From assembly GCA_021527695.1 (NCBI GenBank), contig JAKFAO010000006.1:744001-808000 (forward strand): a stretch of DNA of 64,000 nucleotides, in the 5' to 3' direction. The position numbers and the translations under genes were made by a program. Below the pieces are notes generated by a model. It made no database searches. It saw only the letters and a program-made list of their open reading frames with translations, and had not been told where the DNA came from. This document shows positions 21,392 to 35,427 of the stretch, one piece after another (the first letter of the stretch is position 1; every line of letters starts with the position of its first letter). The DNA comes from Naematelia aurantialba. Taxonomy: Eukaryota; Basidiomycota; Tremellomycetes; Tremellales; Naemateliaceae.

Positions 21392-24226
21392 ATGCTCTCT
21401 GCGCGCTTGCGACTGGGGAGACTCACCGTTGGCGGTCAACGGGCTGTCACTGCACGCGCTCTGTCGACGCGCGCTCAGAGGGTGCTGTCTGCTCTCGACT
21501 TGCCGTGTGATGGGCAGAGCCTTGATGGGGTGTTTGATGGGGCTTGGAAAGGCAGTGGAGAGGAGATGAGCAGCACCTGTCCCGCGACGGGTGAGGTGAT
21601 CGCTCGGATTCGCAGTGTGAGTCGGAGTGTCGAGGCTCTTCGTGACCACTGCCCGTCCCACTCAGCCCCTGCTTCCTTCTATCTGTTTCCCCTGGTACCT
21701 ATAACTCTGGCATGCAACTGTATCGTGGGGTGGAGGAAGAGGCAAGCTGATCCATCCTTGACAGGCTACAGTGGAGGAAACCAGGCAGACCATCGCAAAG
21801 ACGAAGGAAGCAGGAAAGCTGCTCCGCGCGATGCCAGCTCCCAAGCGGGGGGAGGTCGTGCGGCAGATCCGAGATGCACTCGCGGGTAAGGTTGGCGAGC
21901 TGGGCGATCTCGTCAGCCTTGAGATGGGCAAGATCAAGAGTGAAGGGAAGGGAGAGGTACAGGAGGTGAGCTCTTTCTCTCCCCTTCCTTCTCTCCCCTT
22001 TCTTCTCTCCCCTTTCTCCTCCTTCCTTCCCTCCCTCTCAGGCTGCGCTCATATGGTATATAACTTGTTGGGGCCGGCTAACATATCACTAGTTTGTCGA
22101 CATTGTGAGTCTCACTTGACTTTGCGCGCCAGCGGGTACGAGACGGCCCTTAGAAGCGTACTCATGGATCAGTGCGACTATGCGACTGGCCTCTCGCGGT
22201 CGATGGCGGGTCGAGTCCTGCCATCTGAACGGCCAGAGCATGTTATTTATGAGAGTAGGTCAATCGCTGCTTAAAGCCAATCGCTGCTTAAACCAGGAGC
22301 TGTTCTCGCTCACTAGCTTCCTGCCCTTCCTGCTCGCTGATGCCTCACAGTCCCCAACCCCCTGGGCGTAGTTGGCATCCTCTCTGCGTTCAACTTTCCC
22401 GTGGCGGTCTACGTGCGTCGGATTTCCTCCTTGCGTATCCAGCTGACAAGTTCAAGGGCTGGAATTTGGCTCTGGCTCTTGCTACAGGGTAAGCTTGCGC
22501 ATGTCACAACTCCAATTAGGATATCGTGTTGGAATTGGCTGATGACCTCAACAGCAACTCGACGATCTGGAAACCTTCCCCTACTACGCCACTGTGAGTG
22601 AAGATGCTGTCTGGAACAAAGAGCCACAAAGTTGACGGGAGTGCAGGGCTGCTATCGCAGTGACAAAGCTGATCCAGCCGGTCCTCGAGCGCAATGGTCT
22701 GCCAGGTGCCGTAGCCAGTCTGGTCTGCGGAGGGGCAGACGTGGGGAAAGAGGTAGTAGAGAGTCCGTCCGTTGATTTAGGCAAGTTTCGCCTCGAACCA
22801 CGAAGCCAGACATTGGTCTGACCAGGACGAGTAGTGAGCTTCACTGGGAGCGAGCGAGTTGGAAAAGACGTCGGCAAGGCCGTTCAGGACCGTTTCGGCA
22901 AAACCATTCTCGAGCTGGGGGGTAATAACGGTGAGCACGAGCTCCCGTGCTCACTTCTGCAGGAACGAGGTTGAGGATGAATTGCTAAATGCTCGTCAGC
23001 TGTCATCGTCGACAAAGACGCCGATCTGTCGCTGGCATTGCAAGCGGTGCTGTTCGCGGCGGTCGGTACAGCTGGTCAAAGATGTACTTCGACGCGCCGG
23101 CTCTTGCTTCATCGGTCCATCGCGCAACAGTTCCTCTCCCAGCTGGTCCCGCTATACGACTCGACTTCTCCCTCTACACTCCCTGTCGGCGATCCACTGA
23201 GCCCCACCACTCTTATTGGGCCACTGCATACTGCCGCAGCGGTAGAGATGTACGAGCGCCGCCTGGCGGACATCACTGCCAATGGCGGAGAGATCCTCAC
23301 GTCGCGGCATGGCAGGATTGGCGCGGTACAGGGGTTCAGTGAATCGCAGGGCGGCAATTTCGTCTGGCCAACGGTAGTGCGGCCAAAGCGGGACGACCCG
23401 TGCTGGCAAGAAGAGACGTTTGCGCCGATTCTATACGTGGCGGAATTTGACACCCTAGAAGAAGCCATTGCGTGAGTGCGATGCGGTGGCTGATGGATGC
23501 GGGCTCCGCTTGCTCGCCGGTGGCGTGCACGATATGCACTGGATTGGGCTGGACTGGACTGGACTGGACTGGACTGGACTGGGCTGGGCTGATCGATGGG
23601 GCAGGCTCAACAACTCGGTGCCTCAAGGCCTGTCGTCATCACTGTTTACGAGCAACGTACAGGCCATGGGCAAGTGGCTCGGTCCAGAAGGCAGCGACTG
23701 CGGAATCACAAACATCAATGTCGGCACCAGCGGCGCCGAGATTGGCGCAGCGTTTGGGGGCAATAAGTCCACTGTGAGTCGGCGTCCTCCCGTCCTCCCG
23801 TCCTCCCGTCCTCCCGTCATCCCGTCATCCCGTCATCCCGTCATCCCGTCATCCCGTCATCCCGTCATCCCGTCATCCCGTCATCCCGTCTTCCTGTCCT
23901 CCTGTGTCGTCCACTTGCTCGCCGTCGCGTGTCAGTTCATTCGCTCGCTGCGCTCTTGCATTTGCAGTCCAGGACAGTGCCGAGGCTGAGAGACGGACGC
24001 TGAGGCTGACGCGCCCAGGGTTGGGGCCGTGAATCAGGCGGAGATGCGTGGAAGCAGTATGTGTGAGTGCGCGTCTCGGACTTGCATCGCGGCATGGCGG
24101 AGGGTAGCTCGTCACGTCATGCTCACGCTGATATCGCGACACAGGCGGTGGAGTGCGGCGACAGTCAACTACTCGAACAAGATGCCTCTGGCGCAGGGAG
24201 TCGACTTTGGGTTCGGGTCATCATAG
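21392..24226 (+). CDS. ALDH7-type aldehyde dehydrogenase, probably mitochondrial (549 aa)
   Basis: NAD-dependent aldehyde dehydrogenase resembling antiquitin/alpha-aminoadipic semialdehyde dehydrogenase. Thirteen exons: 21392-21616, 21765-21965, 22093-22104, 22173-22254, 22351-22412, 22457-22488, 22555-22593, 22647-22780, 22835-22930, 23000-23471, 23605-23773, 24019-24062 and 24145-24226. The total is 549 residues. The N-terminus is Arg/Leu/Ser/Ala-rich without acids for about 35 residues, typical of a mitochondrial presequence. Landmarks are [33 protein letters not shown], catalytic Glu289 in LELGGNN, catalytic Cys323 in TAGQRC, and the ALDH7-like end [14 protein letters not shown]...[14 protein letters not shown]. 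Exon 3 is only 12 nt (FVDI). The intron after exon 8 begins with GC (GCAAGT) instead of GT. The substrate assignment within ALDH7 is inference. Confidence 0.93.
23546..23590. repeat. 5-bp tandem repeat in ALDH intron
   Basis: About nine units of GGACT/GGGCT lie in the intron between exons 10 and 11 of the ALDH gene. Confidence 0.9.
23783..23905. repeat. 8-bp tandem repeat in ALDH intron
   Basis: About fifteen units of CGTCCTCC, changing to CGTCATCC and back, fill the intron between exons 11 and 12 (23774-24018) directly after the donor. Confidence 0.9.
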
Positions 24227-24490
24227 CATTGCATCGCATGTACATGTTGCTTCTCAAAGTAGAGACCGTTCGCCCCACAATACAGTGCTGAGCGATGAGT
24301 GCTACAGATGTACATGCTTTACACTTTAGCACCAAAAGGTGACTGTGCCCCAAATCGGCTGATAGATGTACAATATACAGTAGACCACATTCTGCCTCTT
24401 ACTGCGCCTGACGTTCTCTCTTGGGTGCAAGCTCTTCCTGCTACACACTTCCTGATCCCCCTCAACCACGTTGACTCCCGCCTGGGGTCG

Positions 24491-27400
24491 TCAATCCCTT
24501 CCCGTCTTGATTTCTACTATAACATTGACGACCATCAAGCACAGATAGGCGACGATGAGGCAGCATGCCCATCGCCTGTCGATGAGGTACCCGTTCAGAG
24601 GGACGACAATCGCCGTCGTCACAAGCACGAGCACGAGACCGGCTGCTGAAACCCAGAGTGTAGGGGAGAAATGGACGGTCACGGGCGCCGAGGCATCGTG
24701 TGTCAGCATGTGCCACGTTCCGGATCCGCCTATCCCAAGCAGGAGGTTCAGCATCCTGTGTCAAGGAATCACGAGCCGAGCAGCGACAATCGCAATGACA
24801 ACGCGGCGACAATGACGGTGACGATAAGATTGCAGGGATAGGGATATCGACAAGGCGAACATGTGACGTCAGCGATCTGTTGCAAAGTTCGCACGATGAA
24901 AACACGTACGGGCCCCCGAAACACGCCGCATAAGCCATGGCAGGTGCAAACTGCGCGACTGTCACGTTGGCCACCAGGTCGGCCAGACTATTGCCAACGG
25001 CAAAGATTGTCAAGCCGACAATCGCATCGCTCAGCCCCAAGATCTCGCCAACGACCTAAATCACCACTCAGCATGACCACAAAGCGTCTACGATTCGAGT
25101 TAAGATTCCTGTATTCACCTGGAGGACCGACACGACTTCGTCTGCAATGGCTGCGATCCAAACCATCGAGCATACAAAGCCCGCAAAGCACCGTATGAGC
25201 TTCCACGGCTGGCTGGTCCCGTCTGTAGCCGTCATCATCACTATGCTAGCGCCTGCCAAGCCAGCGATTATCACTCCCAGCTCAATCCACGGGAGAAATG
25301 AGGTGCCCTCTGTGTGCGGATCAGCATACAGGAGTAAAGCAACTAGATACAAACTCACGAAAGACGATGAGGGTGCAGAATGCCGGCCCAAACACACACT
25401 GCGCGGCAGTGAGCGATTTGTGAAACTCCAATGCCTCGTCTGCATGCAATACTTCCACCAGTTCCTTTGTCGCGTCGTCCTGCTGTTCGGCATCCAATGC
25501 CGTCCCAGATTCGACGCCGTCGTGCAGCCGTCTCAACGCAGAATGGTGGATATGTCCAAGAGGTGAGTGTAAAGGCGAGAATCCTCCCTCGACAAGGTGA
25601 TGTAGCTCCTCGCCGACACCAGCCGACAAGAGACGGTCGGAATCGGCATCTCCATATTCCTCGGTCTCAGATAGCTCGCGGGCCTCCAAAAGAGGCTCGT
25701 TGGTCCCTTCTGGGAGTGCAATGCCTCCCTCGTCCCCTCTCCCATCATCCACGACCGGGAGCGTGAGGGTCAAAGCGAGAACGGCAGGGACAGAAGTAAC
25801 GGCTAGGATCATGCCGATGTACGACTTGTGTCGGAAGCTCTGCATCGAAGGGAAAAGTGTTCGGAGGAGTAGTCGCGTCCGATGCCGGAGTCGCAAGCGT
25901 GATTTATGCGGGGTCGAGTCGGAGGCATTTTCATCCTGCGAAAGGCGGCTTCTAGATTCGATGGGTGCCGCCTCTGCACCCGAAGGATCGAAAACGGAGA
26001 TCGAAGGGATGCTGGAGTGAGTGGAACGACCGTGGGGAGCTTGGCTGGGAATCTGGAGTCGCAGGTTGGTCGGTCTTGCTGGTGAGTGGTGCGATTTAGC
26101 AGGGTCCGGCGTCGGCGGATGCCCCTGCGTATCTTGCCATGGATTCCGTTCTGGCGGAGCTGGCACGTCAGATGATCTCGGCTCTGGAGAGACCCCTGCC
26201 AGACGCGATCTGGGAGGATCATCGTGATGCAGCGTATGGGTATGGGACCGCGGCCTGCCACGGAGAGAACCACGCTTGCTCAATGCTCGGGAATTGAACG
26301 GGAATCCGGCCGAGGAAGATCTCCGGTGGGCATTGGGACCAAAGTAATCGTTGGTGTCTCGAGGGCTCATGGGTGTACCACTTGGACTCGGCGTCCTGGA
26401 GCTTTCTCGGCGGAGTGAGTTGACTACGTCTCGGAACTCGATGGCGCCCAGTAAGGAGAAGGTCGCCCGTGGGGTTTCGGTGGCATACTCTGACGAGGAG
26501 GGATCTCCGATCAGAGGGTTGAGATAAGGCGAGTGCGTGAACGATCGGGTAGCATGTGACGGTCCGGGATGGGTGGGCGGCAAAGTTGGGGATATCGACT
26601 GAACGGAAGAGTTGAGAGAGTTGTTCGACGCTTGCCGCTTGATATAGGGCTGCTCCCCAGAACTCGATGGAGAGATGATCAGAGTCACAGGGGACGCCGA
26701 GACTGCATCCTCCTCTCCGTCTAGGATCTGTGGGCCAGTGCTGTCCCAACCTAGATGCCGCCAACTCTCCTTGTCCCTCCGACGACGGTTCCACCAGTTT
26801 CCCCCAACCACGACGGACACATATGCGACGTAGAGCAGCACCATGCAGCCCGACTCGATGATGGAGAGATATCCATCGTGCAGGACGGTGATGAGGACGA
26901 TGACAGCCGCAGTGAAGAACATGACATCGCGCATGAAGGCGTGACGAGGAACATGGAATGGGCGGATGAGTGCGATGGACCCTACGACGATGGATACGAC
27001 TGCGGGAGTTAGCGAGACGGAATATCGTAAGACTATGCAGATAGGTGCAGTGAACGGTGTAGGGTGTAGAGTGTCGTGTAGGATGTAGGGTGTCGGGTGT
27101 AGGATGTAGGGTGTCGGGTGTAGGGTGTATGGAGAAAGGTTTAAGTTTTTATGTGACGAGTTGAGTCTCCGGTATCCTGTCTCCAGTGTCTGGGAGGCGC
27201 AGACGAGTGGTGCACAATGTCCCGGGGGAGTTGGGACTTGACATCACTCACTAAAGCTAGCAGCGCCAATCAACTCTCCCACGGCAAGACCAAAGCCGCC
27301 ATTTTTGAGACTGGCAAAAGTAGAAAAGACGTCTGGGCTCCCATTCCCAAAAGCGAGAAACGTGACTCCGGCGGTCGACTCGTTCAGCCCGAGGTAAGCT

Positions 27401-27932
27401 GCGATGGTGGAGAGGTTTGGGCAGAAGAAGTCGGACGCGGAGATACCGATGAAGGAGAAGAGGAAGGCGAGGATGACGACTAGGAGGAGCAGGATGAAGG
27501 GGCGCAAGGCGAGGGGCGCGGAAGCGTACCATTCTGAGTAGGGGAGGGCGAGTACGGTGGCCTGCTGGTGTCAGCCGAAGACTTGTATGCGGTGGGATGG
27601 GGGACAGGGCAAGAACAACGAAACGAGGAGGGGAGAGGGGAGAGAGATCGAAGAACGAAGGACGAAGAAGGACGAAGGACGAAGTACGAAGTACGAAGAA
27701 CGAAGAAGGAGAAGGAAGAAGGAGAAGGGGAAGGAGGAAGGAGAAGGAGAAGAAAGCGTCACCGACATACCGCGCGACCATCTCCGCTTTGAGAGCGCTT
27801 GGCCAACTCCAGCAGCACACCCCTCGGAGCGCGATCATGCTTGAGCAGCCTCGCCGAGCGCGTCAGGACGACCTGGAGAATCAACGTCGTGGCCAGCAAC
27901 AGCCACGTGCGGGACCGCGGGAGGTGAGGCAT
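24491..27932 (-). CDS. CCX-type cation/Ca2+ exchanger (904 aa)
   Basis: Integral membrane exchanger of the Ca/cation antiporter superfamily, like yeast Ydl206w. Exons are 27771-27932, 27252-27561, 25359-26999, 25119-25309, 24910-25055 and 24491-24755, with introns in phases 0, 1, 1, 0 and 2. The product is 904 residues. A hydrophobic N-terminal segment (WLLLATTLILQ) is followed by several membrane helices. The alpha-1 repeat carries FGNGSPDVFS and the alpha-2 repeat GNSLADLVANVTVA with FGGPMLN. Between the two halves is a loop of roughly 400 residues rich in Ser, Pro and Arg, with an acidic end, probably cytosolic and regulatory. Ion specificity and organelle (vacuole, ER or Golgi) are inference. 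The gene is convergent with the ALDH gene 264 bp away. Introns 1 and 2 contain repeats. Confidence 0.9.
27057..27131. repeat. TGTAGGGTG-type degenerate tandem repeat in exchanger intron 2
   Basis: About eight imperfect copies of TGTAGGGTG / TGTCGGGTG / TGTAGGATG on the plus strand. They lie inside the 252-nt intron 2 of the exchanger gene. Confidence 0.85.
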
Positions 27933-28783
27933 TGGTGTGTGTCGGTCTCGGTGTTGGTGTTGGTGTTGGTGTCGGTGGCGGTGTCGGTGTCGGTACGAGA
28001 TACGGTTATACGGTAGAGGGTCGACTAGTCTTCCAGTCGCTGTCGCCGTCGTGCTTCGTCTTGGTCGTCTCTGTAGAATTCCGGTATCCCCGTCGGTCTC
28101 TAGTGGAGTGGCCGCCGGAATCTCTGGCTCAGTGAGAGCCAGTCTGAGAGATACGACTGGGAAATAAATAGGAGAGATGGAGAAAGAGGAGAGCTGGGAA
28201 GATGGAGAGATGCAGAGATGGAGAGATGGAGACAGAAGAAACCCGAGTACAGTGAAGCAGGCGGCGGACCGTCGTCTGACCTAATTTCGTCGTCTCCCCC
28301 TCGGCCAGGGTACGCCCATATCGATGAGCCCGGAGAGGTGCGCCTTCGGAGCTGCAGTGCACGACTACAAAGGAGGACACAGAGGGCGATATCGTACGTA
28401 AGAGCCGAGCGATGGTAGACTGCAAGACTGACGAGGCTAGGACATCTCTGGCTGGAATACGGCGGTCGCCGTGCCTCGCCTCGTAAACCATATACTAGTG
28501 TATTTTCCTCCGGCCGTCCGTGCGCTGAGCTGTAGAGCTACCGCGTTTTGTTCGGCTGCGGGTCGCACAGCAGCGTCGGCAGTCCCATCACTGCATGCAA
28601 CAGAGAGACTTCGCTTCTGCAAGTTTGTGCATATCCCACTTCTGGCCGCCACCGCGTCGTTATTCTTCAGCATAGACAACAGCTACAATCGAGACAAGAC
28701 CAATTCGCCACTCCTCACCGGGAGCTATTACTCTATATCGCATCCCACATCTTCCTAGTCCATCAATCCACCTCGACTTCCTC
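27933..28783. other. Upstream region of exchanger, downstream of DUF726 gene
   Basis: 851 bp between two minus-strand genes. Directly upstream of the exchanger ATG lies a GGTGTT/GGTGTC hexamer repeat (27949-27994). A purine-rich repeat GAGATGGAGAGATG occurs near 28170-28235. No exon is supported. Confidence 0.5.
27949..27994. repeat. GGTGTT/GGTGTC hexamer repeat upstream of exchanger
   Basis: Seven to eight imperfect GGTGTT, GGTGTC and GGCGGT hexamers, starting 17 bp upstream of the predicted ATG and therefore probably within the 5' UTR or core promoter. Confidence 0.85.
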
Positions 28784-31585
28784 TCACGCATCCAGGTCCA
28801 CGATCCGGATGATCTCGGACATCTTGGTCTGCATCTGCATATGTCCCCTCAAGACACTGGAGACATCAATGTCCTGGATTCCAGGAAGGTTTACCGGTCC
28901 CAGCCCAGCCGGCTGTGTACCGTTCTGAAGCGTCGCCGCGCGCGTGACCACCTCGTGCAGCCTGCGCCATTAGCTTGCTAGTTACCTCTTTACGAGTCGA
29001 TTCGAGAAAATACGCACCTCGCCACTCCGGCCAGGACGAAATCGGCGTCAGACCACACGTTGACAAGCCGACGGGCAACGACTCCACGAGCCTTTGCCCA
29101 TTCTTCAGAAGATGGCGCGAGCGGCATGGAGATGAGGATGGCCGACTCGACGTAGGCTGGAGTCTGGCCGGTGGTCGGCAACGAGGCGAGATACTGCAGC
29201 GCATGGAATACTGTCAGACAGCCGACAGACGAGCCGACCTGCACCTGTGCATCAGCCAACACGAGATGCTTTAAAACTTGTCAAGCTGTGAAGTGGGACT
29301 GACGAGGATGACAGGCCGTTCGCCCTGCACGCGCTTCTCTAACACTTCACCCAGGATCCGACCGGCCTTGTTGGCGCGATCCTGCGCCTGGAGCCAGGTA
29401 TTGTCCAGCACGGTGGTCGACATTGAGTATACCGTTCTGTCAGCGGTCAGCACGAACATGCGATCGAGCCTGCACCAAGCCATGCGAGACGGGAGGCATG
29501 CGCCAGGTGGACTTTAGGCTTACCTAGGCAGAGCGACCGCGGCAAAGTACGTGTTCAGCACGGTACGCTTGATGATCTGCCCCGTGATCTTTCCCTTGAT
29601 CTTACCCTCGACTACACCGTCGCATCAGCTCTTGTTTCCCATTTGCCCCAGACACGCGATCCGTGACTTTGACAAATCGTTCGCCTCACTCACCCCAGAG
29701 ATCGAGCGCGCGTCCCGTCTTGAGCATCGCCTCGCTCTCGTACCTCAGCAGATAGACATCCCGACCATCCTTGAGTCCGACCTTGGACGGGGGCACGGCA
29801 GGTTGCGCAACCACCTCGACCTCGTCGACTGTAACTTTCTCGTCGGCCGGGTCCAGCTTCTTGTCTCCACTCTGGTTGCTGGACTCCGTATCCTCGTGGG
29901 TCACTGGCTTGGAGGTGGTCGTCGTCGTTGTGGTTACTTTGTCCGAGCAGATTGCGCGCCATGCAGTGACTGCTTCGGTCTTTGAGACGGTCAACAGACC
30001 GGGCACAACGATGGTTGCCTGGGTGGGGTGGGTCAGCGGTGGTCTTGTCGTACCCGGTGGGAGTGAGGAACGGAAGGCGGTAGGTGATGAGGGGGAGATA
30101 GCCCTTGAAGAGGAGATAGGTCATGTGGGTGAGATAGCTACGAGTGCGATAGTGGAGGATCGACTGCTGATGAGTGGGACAGTGAACGATCGACTCCAGA
30201 AGAGTGGGATGCTACAGATCTCCGATGGACTACGACGAGCGCCGACTCACAGTCAAGCTCGGCGGCCGCTTTCTCTCCTCTACGGGCTTCTCCTCGACCC
30301 CAGCATCCAAACTCGGTCTCGGCGAGTCTATCGACGCCCTCCCGCCGCCAGCACCACCAGCGCTCGTTGCCGGGGAAGGACCACTCAGCGAGCTGCTGGC
30401 GAGCGTCCCTGCCGCTGTGGACAGGTCGAGCAGCTGTTCGGACAGTTCGGCGCGGTTGGCATCGACGGTTGCTTGCGCTTGCTCGTCTGACATCTCCCCT
30501 GCTTCACCCTCTGTTTCACTCGGTGCTCCATGCGCTTCGCCCACTCGGCTCGCGTCTCCAATCTCCACCTTGTCCAGCTTGTCCGTCACCTCGTCCGTGC
30601 TCTTGCTTGTGTCTGTGCCGTCTTTCTTGGCCTGGCCCCTGCGTTCTTCCAATCTCCTCCTCGCCTCTTTCAGGTCCTCGACCTCCTCTACCGTCGCCTT
30701 CGTCCCGCTCCCGACCTCGACAAACCCAAACTCCTCGACCCCCCTCCAGCGCTCTCGGACCCTGCGTCCCGCCAGCCCACCGCCTCCCACGCCAAACAGC
30801 GTCCCCAGCACCACCGGCGCCGCACCCGCACTCAGAATCCCACCGATCCCAAGCGGCGCCAGCAGGGCCGCAATGGCCGGTGCCGCCAGCCCGCCCGTGA
30901 CGCCGATCAACACGCCTCCAGCAATCACGCCGGCGCCCGTGGCGAGGTGTCGGCCAAACGCGCCGCCCCAGCCTTGCGCGTGGGCAGCGCGCGTAGCTTC
31001 TACCTTGGCTTTCTCCTCCTCTTCCTTGGACTTGGATGCAGCAGCCTTGAGCGCGGCGAAGAGCGTTTGGGCCAGGTTCGCCTCTGCTTCCGGCAGGGAG
31101 GAGGTCGGGTCCAGTCCAAGCAGCCCAAGAGCGCGGTGACACCATGCCCTCGCGAGCGGAGCATACCGCAACTGACCAGCTTGCTCCTTCCCGTCTTTCC
31201 CCTCCTTCCCCTCCTTGCCACTCCCGTCTTTACCGCCGTTATTGCCCTTGGCATCGGCATCCATCGCCAGACTCGCCTCGACCAATATCCCCGCAATCCG
31301 CTTCCGCTCCTCCTCGCTCCAATCATCGCGCTGCGCCTCGGCCGCATTCACCACATCCTCAGGCGCGATGTTGGGCGGTAATCGAGAGGTATCAAATTCA
31401 AGCAGCTTGCATACCGCACCGACCCATCGTCTCGAAGTAGCAGTGTACCATGCCTTGCTGCGCGCGGAAGCCGGCGTCGCGGGGTGGAGCGTCGCGCAGT
31501 AGCTTGCGAGCGCCACGATCAGCCGGACCGGTTGAGGCAGCGGCGAGGGTGGTTTGGGAAGTGATTCTGTTTCACCAGGCGACAT
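28784..31585 (-). CDS. DUF726/TMCO4/Mil1-like membrane hydrolase (761 aa)
   Basis: Exons are 30251-31585, 29694-30018, 29524-29611, 29304-29436, 29018-29244 and 28784-28961, with introns in phases 0, 1, 2, 0 and 2. The product is 761 residues. The N-terminal third is soluble and carries a Gly/Lys-rich insert. A very hydrophobic Gly/Ala-rich hairpin follows (GAGVIAGGVLIGVTGGLAAP, then IGGILSAGAAPVVLGTLFG), the hallmark of this family. A charged disordered region of about 150 residues comes next. The C-terminal alpha/beta-hydrolase part has RVQGERPV, a nucleophile elbow VGSSVG (Ser633) and RLVNVWSDADFVLA. Yeast Mil1 is linked to AP-1 and medium-chain lipid metabolism. The enzymatic role here is inference. 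The acceptor of exon 4 was chosen at GCTGACAG because it preserves family spacing. Confidence 0.85.
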
Positions 31586-32500
31586 GGGCTCGGCTTACGA
31601 AACTTGACGATTAAACACAAAGAGTACAGAATGATCAAAGAGTCTTGCTGGCTGACCCGGAATCCCAGATGGAGCACTTGACGTCATGACGATCCTTTTC
31701 ATAGTGGTGCCCACCACGTGGCAACTTTCAACCACTATTGAGCGCTTCTCGTAGTCATTCCCAGCACGAAAATGGTGAGATGGAACAATCACGCAGCATC
31801 CACAGCAGCACTGGACAAGAACACCACGTTGGGACAATCTATCCATGGGACTTCTACGCCTAAAAAGGCATCTAATACCTCTAAAGCGTCTACCAAGTCC
31901 CGAATCCACGAATCATGGGGCATTATACAAAGTAACTCTGGCACCAGAGCCGTTTTCATCTTCTTGTGGTCGCCATACAGGGCGGCCGCGGGGGGACGAC
32001 CAGAAAACTCCTTCCTACTATTCCATCTCCGCCTTCACCTGCTTTTGAAAGAGTCGTCTCGTCGTCGCGTGTCGTTAAAAGTGGATCGTAATGTGCCAGT
32101 TGAGAGATGCCCGAATCGTCGATAATGGGATAGACCGTGATGTGTTTTCTTCACATTCACAAGCGAGTCACAGAAAAGGAAAGAGAAAAAGGTATCCGTG
32201 CCAATGGTCCGATGGTTGATGGTGTTGGTACAAGCGTTGCGTTCGAGTCTCGGTTGAAAACGTCCGTAATTTCTAGCTGCGTCCAGCGCTCGGTTCTATA
32301 GAGGGAGAGGGCGATGCAGTCGAAATTGGTGGACGAAAGGTTGCGATGCGTGAAGCGGAGACCTGAACACGTTGCTTGTGTTGGGACGATGATTGGCAGA
32401 TTGATGTGTACAGCAAACGAGCATGAAAAAAGAGTCGATTCAGTCGAGAAGCGCAAACGAGAATCCAAGCCGGGTATATGGGGGGGAGTCCAGCAAGCGT
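31586..32500. other. Intergenic between DUF726 gene and DED1
   Basis: 915 bp holding the promoter of the DUF726 gene and the DED1 3' UTR. No gene is seen. Confidence 0.5.
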
Positions 32501-34593
<2,093 letters not shown>

Positions 34594-35427
34594 ATTGCGT
34601 GGAGTTTGAAGCCTTTGTTGCTGACTAGTCGCGGTGGCGATTGAATCGGTCGTGTGAGAGGAGACGCGAAAAAATAAAAAGAGTCTTGGCGCTGGTCTTC
34701 TTCAGTCTATGCAGGTGTTTCCGAGCAGAGAGTGAAAAGAGTGTCTAGTGGAGTCTGTTTTGTTGATGGTGAGGGTGGTGTTTGGGAGCAGAGAGAGAGA
34801 GAGAGAGAGACGAAGCAGTGGAGCTTTTGGTTGAGTGTAAAAATGTATCCAGAAGAGGATGAACGAGACTTTCAAAAGGAGAAGAAAGGATAAAATATTC
34901 CTTCGGGCGGCGCGGCCAAAGCGGGTGGCGAAAAAAAGCCGACCTAGATGGCTGTGGGGGGGAAGGGGGATTTGCCAGAAGCGGTAATTTATGGGGTGGG
35001 ATAAAATAGAACAAATCGTAAATTTTCCTCCCTGACAAACGGAAGCAAATGTTCAACGCGTCGAGACGAGACGGCGAAGTTTGAAACACGTGGAGAAACA
35101 CAACACTTGGTACAGTCCGGCACTTGCTGTATACAATCCTCGTATCCTCTCAAGTGTCCTTCAACTCGTGCACAACGAAACGATATGGTGAGCTACACAG
35201 CCGGATTGCTTGTGCAAGCTGATGAAATGTAGTCTGGCAACGCAGGTCTGTGTCCCGACTCCCTTGCCACCTGTCGCAGCGATCCTCACTTCATGGTCCT
35301 GGTTCCCGACTAACTTGTTGCGGTCCCTATATCCGTCCGACGTCTGGCATTCTAATTCTATCGCTCTTTGTTACTCCCATTCTAATTCTATCGCTCTTTG
35401 TTACTCCACCGCATTGTGGCCTAGTTC
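34594..35427. promoter_or_regulatory. Divergent promoter/5' UTR region, DED1 and myosin light chain
   Basis: 834 bp. It contains a (GA)n run at about 34789-34810, A-rich patches, and a 30-bp tandem duplication at 35348-35407 just upstream of the light-chain start. A possible non-coding or ATG-only first exon of the light chain (ATG at 35185 followed by GTGAGC) lies here but cannot be decided. Confidence 0.6.
35348..35407. repeat. Two-copy 30-bp direct repeat
   Basis: The unit CATTCTAATTCTATCGCTCT plus TTGTTACTCC is present twice head to tail without mismatches. It lies 20 bp upstream of the myosin light chain start codon. Confidence 0.95.

Noticed and set aside
28437..28758. Short frames on both strands (80 and 95 codons) upstream of the exchanger gene
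   Set aside because: They overlap each other, lack motifs, and do not join to either neighbouring gene in frame.
29437..29483. Longer exon 4 of the DUF726 gene starting at the earlier acceptor near 29483
   Set aside because: It would insert about 15 residues (LDRMFVLTAD...) where the family has none. The acceptor at GCTGACAG before 29436 keeps the expected spacing.
30204..31139. 311-codon plus-strand frame
   Set aside because: It is antisense to the first exon of the DUF726 gene, whose hydrophobic hairpin and C-terminal hydrolase exons are consistent on the minus strand.
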